Shown one piece after another: positions 1-11,431 of a stretch of DNA of 64,000 nucleotides. The DNA comes from Halichondria panicea (Eukaryota > Porifera > Demospongiae > Suberitida > Halichondriidae). The notes beneath the pieces are model-generated. The model had not been told where the DNA came from, did not search any database, and saw only the letters and a program-made list of their open reading frames with translations. Every line of letters starts with the position of its first letter. Position 1 is the first letter of the stretch. The DNA is taken from assembly GCF_963675165.1 (NCBI RefSeq), contig NC_087377.1, positions 14,752,198-14,816,197 on the forward strand, written 5' to 3'. A program made the position numbers and the translations under genes.

Positions 1-2060
1 AATTATTCCCCCATGCATGATAGTTGCCACAATAGTCACGCACTTGCGTCAAAACCACACACCATTTTTTGAATAATAGGCAGTTTTTTTACAATTTGAA
101 TAATAGGCACTGTGAAAATAGTTTCATTGAGTTGCACATGCGCAGTAGCTCAGAACATTCCCACATTTTACATGGCAAGCAGTAAATCTAATTTTACGAT
201 TGTTAGTCCAATCAATGTTGAAACCATATTTTTGTGCTTATTTTGCTGCTGAAATTGACCATTTTTTGGTGCTATAGGTGTTTATTTTGCTGCTGTGTAT
301 GTTGAATAATTTGAATAATAGGCTGATCAAGTGCGAATAATAATAGGTGGAACAAATTTTAATATTTGGCACAGGCCTACCAGGCAGTCTTCTTCAATCA
401 CAATACAATCATGTCAAAAGTATTATACAGTCATGTATAATTATATACATGAAGGGACTTGAATATACACTACTGTTCAGATTAAGGTCATGCATGCATG
501 CAAAGGGTAATTATTATCAAGCCATGCATGGAGTACACATGAAGGGTGCTATACCAGGGAAGTTCCCACAGTATATAGACACAGTGACTATATTCAGAGA
601 GAAGAATGTGAGCTGTATATTGTGTGGACTGACAGGAAACCCAGAAGACTTTCAATGATTGGAGGATGCTATACATGTGCTGAATGGGGATTGGTGGGGG
701 GGACGTGCTATAGAATTTAACCACTTCTATAATACCGGATATTTTAGTAGTCACCATGCATGCATGGTTAGAGGATATAGACCCTTATGAACTACATGCA
801 TCCGTGTATATGCGAAGCAAGACGTGATTAATTTTAAAAAGAATTATATGAGAAGTCGGTCCAGGGAGTTAGGGCCAGTTGTGTACACATTTTTTTAGAC
901 ACATGAAGCTCGAGTTACTTGTAGCTATAATACTTGTCAAAGAAACACTCGAAAGGCATGCACTGTAATAATTATTATACATAGGACTTCAGTATCATTA
1001 TAAGTCTAGACTATAATTCGATAACAAACAGTTTACATAATTATATAGATTATCTTGGTCATATAATTCTATATATGAGCTATATATAGCTAGATCTCTA
1101 TTGTCCAGTTTTTTCGAGTTCTATCAATTATACTGTACCTGTGCATGCATGCATGTTGTGATACTGCTGCATGTACATGCACCCATCCTTTGACTCTTGT
1201 CAGAGGCAGTTACCTTGTTCAACATTACAGTGGACAATGCACATGATAGGCAAACGTCTCTACCCTGCGTTTGTGATAAAAAAAAATGTGAATCTTGAGC
1301 GATGAATTGCTCTCAGCTGGATCAACTGCTTATACATTCTATATTTAATTATTATTATAGTACTGCATCATGCATGCATGCATGTATACTTATAGTTCTC
1401 ATGTGCACAGAGTTTACTTGTTTTCTGCTTTGTCTCATGAACACTCTCCGTTATTGCAATACTGTTTGCCATCACCAATATAGAGTATATACCGCATGGC
1501 TATTCTAATAATTATTGTAGCCAAAGATAAAATGCGTGCAGACTACATTTGGCGGGGTGATTATTATTATTATTTTGGTATGTATGCGGTGGGCATATAA
1601 TTTGACGTTATATACAGACTATACTAAAAAGCGAAGGCTTGGATTAGCCAAGTCGCTTCGCTTCCAGAACTGTATACACTAGAAAAATATTGCCTATAAT
1701 TATAGTAGTTCAAGATTTTGTGGAGCGTATATAATCTATCTCCAAAACTACACAGCTATAATTATAAGTAAACAGACACTATTATAAATTATAGTCTATA
1801 TAAAATTATATCCTGCATGTAAAAAAAACAACTGTGACTGGAAATATACTTTTGCTTGCGTGCATGTAAATTAACAAATAAACAGTTAAGTTAATTCAAA
1901 AGCTGCTATCAACTTTAGCCATATTTATAGCTATTATAATATTATACTCATGCACGTATCGATTTCTTCAGCATGGTTTTTACTGCGACTGAATGTATAG
2001 ATTTTCCGTCTGCATGGGATATAGGATATTAATTACACAACATTAAACCTGATTTTCTCA
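1..2060. other. Gene-free repeat-rich flank
   Basis: No convincing exon chain is seen on either strand. The first 350 bases repeat the string AATAATAGGCA or close variants (near 66, 100, 305 and 335), a motif that recurs elsewhere in the window. Positions 540-620 resemble 4870-4950 (both carry a GGGTGCT-ATACCAGGGAA-like start followed by an ACAGTATA-GACACAG stretch), so this part is a dispersed repeat. Several CATGCATGC strings occur. Short open frames here lack coding character. Confidence 0.6.
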
Positions 2061-2067
2061 CTTGTTT

Positions 2068-2073
2068 TTTATT
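2068..2073 (-). terminator. Candidate poly(A) signal of the Ig-FN3-sushi gene
   Basis: The minus strand reads AATAAA here, about 145 bases after the stop codon of the gene at 2218-4799. The position is right for a polyadenylation signal, but such hexamers are common in AT-rich DNA. Confidence 0.4.
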
Positions 2074-2217
2074 ATTTGACTCTAATTGGATTTCTTGTAC
2101 TTTTGGTGACATTGCTAGACCAACTTCCTCATGTACTGAACCAGACGGGGCTTTTAGTAGTTCGTTGTCTGACAGTTGACTGTCTGCATGTTCAAGGGGC
2201 AAATCACATAATAATTG

Positions 2218-4799
2218 TTACGTTTCGTGCAATTGGCCCTCACGTTTTCCTTTGTTGACGAGACTGACTAAGAGAAGTATGAGCCACATGACTATCGGTG
2301 CCACCACAAACACACCGCTAACAACACGTCCAGCTACAGCAGCAATGCTTCCGCTTGTCACTTCCACACCTATATAATTATATGCCAGTATAACAGTATA
2401 CATCACGTAGACACTGTGACACAAAGCCGAACTTACACTCCAATAGAGCCGGGTCAGGATACCAGAGACCGGAGTTGTTACAAGTGGCAGTCGCTGCACC
2501 CACCAGTGAGAACCCAAGACCACATTGGAAGGTAATGACTGAGCCCTCAGTTTGGTTAGTGTTCTGATTGTTTGTGTTGAGTAACACTCCATTGAGAGGA
2601 GGGGCAGGCAGGACACAGGAAACTGCATGAGTATACATTGGGAGATGGGAAATGCAGATAAAGAATTTACTCACTAGATTCTCTTCTGCAGACAATCTCC
2701 CCTGATTTATTGTCCCACTCTCCTGTATCTAGGCATGTGGCAGTCAGTAGCCCCTCGGGGAATAGCCCATCGTTACACTGGAAGGTCACTTGTGTACCGG
2801 GTATAGCTGGTACTGAATGATCGCTGATGGTACCATTCTGTGGTGAGGGCAGTGGAACTGTGCAGTTCATTGAAGGAGCTGGAGTGATGAATGATTATTG
2901 TTATTAAATGTCCATACTATCAAAAACTTAACTTACGAGTTGTGGGAGGAGGCTGAGTTAATGATGTACACTCAATACCCTCAAGGTCTGGACTCCACAT
3001 CAGTGTATCCTCACAAGTCACCATCTTAATAGCAGATACATACCCAGCTACACACTGGATGGTTACCATGGATCCTGGCAATCTGTTGGAGACTAGTCCA
3101 AATATTCCATTCATGGGGTCGGTCAAAACAAGACAGCCCTCTGAGAGGGATAAGAAGCGTGTTAATTTTTGAATAGCAAAAGTAATAATGCTGTTATCTC
3201 ACCAATACTAAAGTTATACATAGCGGTTGCACTGCTCCCAGCACAGTTGGTAGCCACAACACTGATATTGTAGTCCACATTGTATTGAGCAGTCATAGTA
3301 AAAGAGGTGGATGTGAGGACAGTAGCAGAGAGCTGGGCCGGAGGTGAGATGGTCACTGTGTAGGTGACGTTATCTCTATTACAAAACGCAGTAGGAGGGT
3401 CCCAATCGACAGTCACACTGACTTCATTGGCTGAGCTGCTCGGAATAGAGTAACTGAATCCATTTGGTGGTGATGGAAGAGCTGCACGTAAAGTAAAAAA
3501 AATCCTTTAAAGCAGTCAGATGAGCTACACATGCAGAACAGACATGCAGACAGAGTAACTCACTATACATACAATGGTACCTTAATTCAATTGTTAGTGT
3601 GCCATGCCTTTTAATGTTGTGGTAAAAGGGTGTGCCATGCACTGGTCACTCAGTGCAAGCATCACCATGGGTGTGACAGACTAATTGGTGTGCCAGACTA
3701 ATTGGTATCATGCACTTGAAGTGTCATCAAGCTAATCATGAATCTGTGGAGTACATTCACAGCTGAAGTATATATATACAGTGCATCCAGCTTAGAGAGT
3801 ATGTGTGAGCAGTTGTAGTTAAATATTGATATCTTTTGATTGGAACCTTTGTGGTGCTGATACCATTGTGTAGGTGAATGAACAAGCTACAACATATCCA
3901 AAACATTTCCATGAAAACTGTACAGATAAATGGGCTACATTTTGATACTAAATTTGTGTGAAATAAGACAAATTAAACACTCATACTTTCCTCCACACTT
4001 TACTTAATTTTTACTAAATACGTAACGGAACCTTCAATTCAGAACGTGTTTTAGGAAATGCCTGCCTGCATGCTACAAAATCAGATTATTGGCACTTGTA
4101 GTAATTCATGATAGCGGCACACTGTTACATTACTATACCGTGCCAATATAAAACCGCATGTGCAAAACAAACAAACCTCACATGCACAACAGGCACAAAT
4201 AGATCATTGTAAAATACTCGGCGTTAATATAGCGCGGATGCGTCGCTTGATGAATTGGACATCTTGCCCATTATTATAGCATCATATTATTGTTAAAATA
4301 CAAATACTTACCGATAGTATACAGAAAAGCAGGTGCAGATCTATCAGTGCCCTGATCAGAGCCTGTAGCAAAACACTCAATCTTTGTCCCATTACGCCCT
4401 TGAGTTATCACACCGAGTCTTCTCGTCACCTCAACATTAGCAAAGTCATGTATATCGTCATACAGTATTATCCAATTTGGAACACTGATAAAGAGATCAT
4501 CTCCATTGATGTACCAGAATACGGCAGAGGCTCGAGCATGACAGGTGAACTGAGCTTCAGACTGTGTCTCAGGGACAGTCTGTGTCACTGGGCCATTCAG
4601 CACTTCTGCATGCATGCAAGTAAAATGCACTATTACCTATTATACCCCTATAAAAAATTGATTATGCAATATCATGCATTGTGTTTTGTTTCGGAAATCT
4701 ATATACATGAGCATATATCTATATACCTGGAATAATTTGAGTAGACACTTCCACTCCTGATATGCAGATGACAAGAAACAGCTCCAGCAGCAACTCCAT
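2218..4799 (-). CDS. Single-pass membrane protein: signal peptide, Ig, FN3, three sushi domains, TM
   Basis: Seven exons, in transcription order: 4727-4799, 4312-4605, 3203-3481, 2937-3140, 2675-2878, 2437-2622, 2218-2369. They total 1392 nt (463 residues) and all introns are phase 1 with GT-AG ends. Exon 1 starts MELLLELFLVICISG, a signal peptide. Residues about 25-122 form an Ig domain (FTCHA, a VFWYING tryptophan, KIECFATG). Residues 123-215 form a fibronectin III domain (VDWDPP, YNISVVATNCAGSS). Residues 216-415 form three sushi/CCP modules, each with four cysteines; the last cysteine of module 3 is created across the final splice. A hydrophobic helix (VVAPIVMWLILLLVSLV) then precedes a roughly 12-residue basic tail without signalling motifs. 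The order suggests a cell-surface adhesion or recognition receptor whose signal, if any, passes through partners. Domain calls are firm; the ligand is unknown. The 830-bp second intron shows no further exon. Confidence 0.85.
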
Positions 4800-7190
4800 T
4801 ACAGTGGATTCACATGCACTGTATTACTTGAAGTAGGATAAATGAGAGGTCCCAAACATGCAGTCATGGTGATTTAGTCACATAAAGGGTGCTTTCCCAG
4901 GGAAACTCCAAAACAGTAGACACAGCGACATACTATAAGAGAACAATGTGAAACCTTTTAGATTAGCTGTTTAGTATTATGTCTACTGTGAGTCTCTGCC
5001 AATACCAATGTGCGCACGAGTGATCAGCTTAGCCTCCTTCACAAGGCCTCAATACTATAAAAGGGACCGTTTCAGGTTACTGGGTGGAGGGTGGGCTTTA
5101 GGTAACTTCAGCCATACTATGCCAGTATCTAGATAGTGGCACAGTTCACCATTTGACCTGTGCCATATGGCAGATATTGGCACAGTGTTTCCTTTGATCT
5201 GCCCACTCATAATGCAACAATGCCCAATATTATTAGACACCTATTATGCTAAAATTATTCCGATTTATCAGGGCCTAATAAGGCTACATCAGTGTATAAG
5301 ATAGATCTAGATTTACTAAGATAGCTAGACTTTAGCTGTGTCTAGTCATCAGATATCTCAGCTGATCATGCATGTCAGCCCACCTATAACACCTCAATTG
5401 TACTGGAGCTATAAGTGTTTGCAACTGCATGAGTACAGAGGTGTATAGGCTAAACCATATAGATGGCTAAACAGAGCACTGCATGTGGTTTTCTAAAAGC
5501 TGCGGGTAAAAATTAATTCATTGCCCATAATTATACTGGGTGGTATACATGTATATGTGCATAGTAAGTGAGTCTTGCAACTGCTTTTTTTGCTCATTAA
5601 CTATTAGCAGTTCAAATTTTGAGCTGATTTATGATGATTTTTGGAATGGTAGAAAGATACCACCTATATAAAGACTATACCAGCTGACTTTATTCTTTCA
5701 GAGAGAAAGTGAATGTATATAGGATGTCTGCCAGTACAACATCATCTCTACGAAGGCTATATACATACACACAATTCTTTCATAATTATTATTGTATGTA
5801 TGCTGGAGAATTATTAGTTGTTCAGCTAGCTATAGCTGACAATGCCTGTACTCCCTGCCCACTTTAATTTTAACTTATAAGGCTAAGGCACGTGAGCAAA
5901 ACATCACGTGAGTCAAATTTCCACAATTCAACTTTTACAAGCAACCTGAAAAACTCTGTACTGTATCTATATGACTCTACACATAGCTAAATAGAACTCT
6001 GCATCTATTTAGCATGAATATACTACATACATACAAGATACCATCTATATAAAGACTATACCAGCTGACTTTATTCTTTCAAAGAGAAAGTGAATGTATA
6101 TATAGGATGTCTGCCAGTACAACATCATCTACGAAGGCTATATTCAATGCTATATATATACACTATTTTCTGACAAACTGTTTATAATAGATTTGTTTGT
6201 AGACTATATGTAGCTAGTGCATGCATGTGCACCGTGTGACTACAATGTCATATGCAGGATCGAGGCGTAACCCCACACTTTTCAGCGTGCTCTGTTCCAA
6301 AACCCCACCAATGTAAATTTCTTGGATCTGTCCCTGCCGCTCCTCTAACGTTGCATACTCGCATAATATGCAACTTTAGGTGGAGGTGGTTTGCTTAGCT
6401 GGCAGTTTACCACGACCTTGCCACGACAAACTCTGGGCTTGTAGAAAGTTTATAACTGACTGTTTAGCTAGCTCTATGTGTTTTGCTCAAGGTCTCTATA
6501 ATGGCTAGCTATAGTGTTTCTCCAGCTGAGGTCCTGGTTAGAACTCGTCAAGATATTTATAAAGGGTGCAGTGCTCTCACCTCTTGTAGCAAGCATATAT
6601 CTCGTAACTGAATAGGGATTCACTGGGGTTCAGCAACGGAAACAGTTTGATCTAGGTGTAGTCTATACTACCCTTAACTTTGAAAAGCCTTATATAGTTA
6701 CAGAATAACAGAGTTATTATGCATAGGGAGCACACTATACATTGAAAACCAATGCCAGAAAGATTGGAAAAAAAGATCACGAAATGCGTGTCATACCTCC
6801 TCTATAACAATGTCTTATCTCTTGTATTATAACTTGACCACCAGTCCATGCATATATAAGTGATTAACAAAGAAAGGGAGTAGGCATGGGGAGAAGGCTA
6901 AGATACTAATGACCACCATGCATGTACCACATGTTGACTTAATTGTTTTGCCTATTTAATAGAAGATCCCCAAAGGAAGTGCAAAGAACCCAGCTACATT
7001 GTGGTCTATATAATTATAGCTTGCCTCCTTATAGAATCGCACATGCATGCATGTACATGCACTCTGCCTAAATTATCCATTGCAGCCACATTATAATTCT
7101 TAATTGGAACATTCACAATCAGCATAATAATATACATTGAGATCTATATACGTAATTATGTACAACATTGTCTTTCCAACAGTTATAGAA
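4800..7190. other. Intergenic stretch between two minus-strand genes
   Basis: No exon chain is seen. It holds a dispersed repeat at about 4870-4950, a TTTATCAGGGCCT repeat end at about 5264-5276 that recurs near 13062, 17626 and 22495, and the direct repeat listed separately. The short minus-strand frame at 5055-5240 has no recognisable domain and sits in repeat sequence. Confidence 0.5.
5655..6144. repeat. Pair of direct repeats, about 108 bp each
   Basis: Positions 5655-5762 and 6036-6144 are near-identical. Each runs from AGATACCA through TATAAAGACTATACCAGCTG to ACGAAGGCTATAT, with one or two short indels. About 270 bases of unrelated sequence lie between them. No protein or structural RNA is recognised; they look like a recent local duplication or two copies of a short repeat. 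Confidence 0.8.
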
Positions 7191-7195
7191 ATTTA

Positions 7196-10100
7196 CTACG
7201 GCTTATCATTGCATTTCTTCCCACACTGTTTCTTGTCAGGATTAACTGCACACTCGGCATAGAAATCAGAAGGTATAGCCACAGGGCAACTCTTGACAAT
7301 GTCAACAACATACCACTGAATTTTGACAGAAGGAGCAGAGGAGACCCAACGTTGAATGACTTTGACCATCTCATGAGCAGATACATTCTCAAGACCGAAT
7401 AAAGTGGTCCTATCAAGTCAGAAAAACAAAAATTTAATGCAAGTGTCGTCAAGCATCTCTGATTATAGAATTTTTCGACTATAATTGTTAACCAATGCAT
7501 ACCAATTTTTAAATGGAGACAAGCATGTAAGCCGTAACTAGCTGTGTGTATAATACTTGCTTGCTTATAAGATAGTTAGTTGTGATAACGTTTACCTGAA
7601 ATGGGCCTCAGTCTGGGACGAGCGACAACTGAAAAAACTCCTTTCTACCGAAAATGGAGAGTGTGTCAAATTCGCAAAATTGATATGCGGCAGAGCAATA
7701 GATGCATAATTGAGTAGCACTTCTTGAATGGCTCCAATGAAAGCGAGTGTGATTCTATTAGCCCTGGATTCCTGTATAATCATATCATTAGCAAATGTCA
7801 CGGTAAACATAATAACCCGATAGCATCATCTGTTCAGAATATGTTTTGAGTGATCAGTGCGTGGGGGCATATATTAGCGCACCACCTGAATTTTTTAAAA
7901 TCATAGGAATTAAAAATTTATTGGAGTGTGTGCTGAAAAGCAATATTTACATACAAGAATAATTATGCTGTGGTATATTCTTAATGTTTGCTATATATGT
8001 TTGATAATTATACAGCCAGAATTAGACTACTATATCCACACCTATAATACATACAAAATGGCGTTGAGCCTGCTAAAGCAGTATACGTTGTAGACCTAGC
8101 CAGCCAATTCAAAGGCACTTTTATATGGTGATATCCACAACCAATTAACTTTCCCTTTCCATACACTACATGTATACTTACCATCCTGTGTGTGAAGAGA
8201 CATGCATTATATGCATGTGTACACCACCATACTGACCATACTGATAATAAATACGCCACAATGGCTGTCATGCAGCACCCATGCTGTCAGTGTGATGTAA
8301 CCAAAAATCTGCTTTGAAGTCTCTCATAGATGCACATGCACTTATAGTGGTTCACCATGGCAAGAGTGCACACTCAGATTACTGATAATTATTAAGAAAC
8401 AGACTGTCACAACCACAATGCTTCAAAAGTTTGCCTAAACTTTCTCTGTTCAAATACTTATAACCATGCATGCATGCATGCACCAGAGTACTTACTTCCC
8501 AATTCAAACAGCTACCCGAAGTAGGTGAAAACATCAGCTGCATCTTTGCCTCATCTGTGATGAAAAATAAGTATGCGGATGTGATGAAAAATAATTATGC
8601 GGAGCTTGCATGTGTATACTGATTAAATAAGGAGTAGACAATTTCCAGTACTCTGGAACAGGAAAGCCACGGAGAATATAAATTATAGCTAGCCTATATA
8701 TATACTGTGTAACATGTGTTCCAGTCAAAATGAAAAGATACTGTACAGTAGAGTGAAGAACTTACCCACACAGATTGGTGCAGATGAAGACCAGCCACTT
8801 GCATACCGGTAACTGCTGTATCTGCTGTAAGAATTGTATTGGCAGGATCGGGTTGAACTGCCACTCAAATTGTAGCCTGCGTTACAGCTGTAAGTGGCAG
8901 TCTTCCCTACTGTTGTACCGGTAGAGGTATCCACACTTCCATTTCTTGGGGCTGGTAGAGGCCCGCAATCATCTATATTAAATTGAAGCTACATATACAA
9001 GTGCTATATTTTAATGACATGACCGCCCTTCATTTGCATCATATAAATTATAAGCTGTGGCATAATTATAATCATATAGTTAAGAGCCAGTAACGTACTT
9101 GCAGTAATATAACTACGCCTCGAGGCATAATTATGGTTGATATAAATTATACTAACACGTCTATATAGACACAAAAATGACTATATACGCCTAGTTTACA
9201 GACTATATAAGGAGGCAAATTTATGTGTTAAATTGAGACTGGAGATTTAAAAATAGCCACACTTGGCCTCATCACAGAGCAAATGAGGAGATGGATCGAG
9301 CGTCCTACTATATGCATAGTATTGCGGAATCACTATAATTATTATCGTCTAACCACATTTCCTTGTTTGTAATGTGCTAAGTGCTCTGTACATTGCGGCT
9401 GATAACGTGTTTGATCTGATAATAGTGAATATCATTAAATAATGTTAGCAGCACTTAGCAGTTGGCAATAAATTATTTGTACATAGCAAGACGATACAGA
9501 ATCTGCGTATAGTATCTCCTCATTTGCTCCTGCAGATAATAATGAGCACTCACAGGCACAAATGGGTGTTGTTCCACTCCATCCTCTGTTGGTGCAAGTC
9601 CGTTCAGAACTACCAACCAAGCTAAATCCTCGGTTGCAAGAGATGCTAGCCACTCTTCCAGGAATATAAGGAGAGTCATACGTCACCAATCCATTGCCAA
9701 TTGAGAAATCACGGCAGAGTCGTAACTGAGCTGTATACAATGCAATAATACAGTGTATGCATGCATGGTGAACATTAATGTGAAAACACAAAACGTCCAC
9801 GATTTAACTAATTAACGAATATGGATTGGTACTATATTAACCATGCAACTAATGACAATTACAAGATATATATGTATAACATCCACAATGCTTTGCAAGT
9901 ATCAAACATTTGCATGGCAATGCGAGCTTTGCGAGTGCTTACAAAATAAGACCGACCTATACTCGTATACTTGTATATATGACAATCATATGATGATTTT
10001 TGCTTGATCACAACAGTTTGACAAGCAAAAGTGTTAAAAGTTTCCCCTTGCAAAACATTGCATGTGGCAGTAACAATATTACATATTACGGACGACTTTC

Positions 10101-11088
10101 CTCCATGTAACAATCAGAAAATAATCTCAATTTTAAAACACAATGTGACTTATAATTATATATAAGCCAGTATAATTTATATGAGAGTGCAGACTGCATG
10201 TGCTCATGCATTGGAAAATATATAGCACATGCATGCATGGTTTATACTCACAATAAGTGTACAATCCGACACACTTGCTAGTGGAAGAGTTGATACTTGT
10301 GTAGTTTGTTTCGGATACATACTCAGCAGTGATGTTGCCCGAGCCATTGACACTCTGAACATCACAGCAGTACACTCCAGTTGGGCCGTTTGCTGAATAA
10401 CTATGCAGATGCAGCTCTTGGCGTGCTCTGGTCACATAAAAGTTGTTGACCCGCTGGGAACTGCCAACAACCTGCAGAATACAAGTGCAATCACATGCAC
10501 AATCATTCAATATTCAATATATTAAAGATAGTTCATGATACATATTCAAATTATTATAGTTCATGCATGGTACATGCATATTCAATTAGAACAAAGAGTT
10601 ATACACCATAATTACTATACAGCTCTGCTATAGATTAATTATAGTTAACTTATAGCCACTAACCTGCCCATCGGGATAGAACCACTCTCCATTTTCCTCA
10701 TTTTCAAATGGATCATCAACATTACGACAGCAGTTAGGGATTTCAGTGTGGCACACAAGAGGTCCTTCGTTAGTATAGGATGTCCGACTAGACCAGGAGT
10801 AGTACGACCTGTATTCACGACCAACTCGGCTGATGTCTATGACGCTGTTGGCAAGTACTCTCCTGCCATATCTTTTCAAGGTGAAATCTATAATGACAGT
10901 GGACACAATAGATTGCAATTGGTGTGGTAGCAGGTTAGGAATGCAGGGTTATATACTGAATGCACTGATCTAGCATGTGCAGTATAGACATGCATATCTC
11001 CACTGTAAACTATGAAGCCCTTACCTAAACCATTTACAGACAGAACACAGCTCCCAATGAGCATAAAAAAAATCAATGCTGTCTTCAT
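7196..11088 (-). CDS. Secreted sushi protein with Ig-like N-terminal module and unnamed C-terminal domain
   Basis: Eight exons, in order: 11025-11088, 10664-10887, 10252-10471, 9554-9730, 8766-8972, 8496-8554, 7596-7771, 7196-7409. They total 1341 nt (446 residues) and phases close. MKTALIFFMLIGSCVLSVNG is a signal peptide. Exons 2-3 (residues about 22-169) encode a module with CHTEIPNCCRN, GEWFYPDGQ and GVYCCDV, probably an Ig-like fold. Exons 4 and 5 are one sushi module each (SISCNRGFSLVGSS; TYSCNAGYNLSGSS). Exon 6 is a 20-residue linker chosen because it alone joins phase 1 to phase 0. Exons 7-8 encode about 130 residues with TTLFGLENVSAHEMVKVIQ and KSCPVAIPSDFYAEC, ending in a basic cysteine pair and a stop; I do not recognise this domain. 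No transmembrane helix is seen, so it is probably secreted. Exon 6 is the least certain part. Confidence 0.75.
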
Positions 11089-11165
11089 GTCTTGCTGAAA
11101 TCACGAGTCCTGCTGAATTAAATCACTAACTCACAGTTTAATATAGGCTGCAGTGTCAACCTGTG

Positions 11166-11173
11166 CTTTTATA
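11166..11173 (-). promoter_or_regulatory. Candidate TATA box of the secreted sushi gene
   Basis: The minus strand reads TATAAAAG about 78 bases before the ATG at 11088. The same octamer precedes the four inhibitor-like genes further on, which supports the call. Confidence 0.55.
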
Positions 11174-11243
11174 CCATTGCCATAATAATTATTGCACCAT
11201 GAGCGATATCTATAGGAAGATAACCATATCCTGTTGACATGCA

Positions 11244-11431
11244 TACACTTGCTGTCTTCACCATGCACACAAGCTATTTTCCCAAAAGAGAGTGCACGCT
11301 TTGATATACACTTGCCGTCTTCACCCATGCACACAAGCTAGATTCCCAAAAGAGAGTGGACGCTTTGATATACACTTGCTGTCTTCGCCCATGCACACAA
11401 GGTAGATTCCCAAAAAGGAGTGCATGCATAT
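11244..11431. repeat. Tandem repeat, three copies of 64 bp
   Basis: Units start at 11244, 11308 and 11372. Each begins ACACTTGC[TC]GTCTTC, continues through CATGCACACAAG and CCCAAAAGAGAGTG, and ends near CTTTGATAT. They lie 150-340 bases upstream of the start codon at 11088, so they sit in the presumed promoter region. The short minus-strand frame across them is a by-product. Confidence 0.9.

Noticed and set aside
8181-8250. Possible small minus-strand exon with a strong GTAAGTA donor
   Set aside because: Its phases would also fit between exons 5 and 7 of the 7.2-11.1 kb gene, but its sequence is unlike a linker and the alternative exon 8496-8554 has a better acceptor; a transcript could reverse this.
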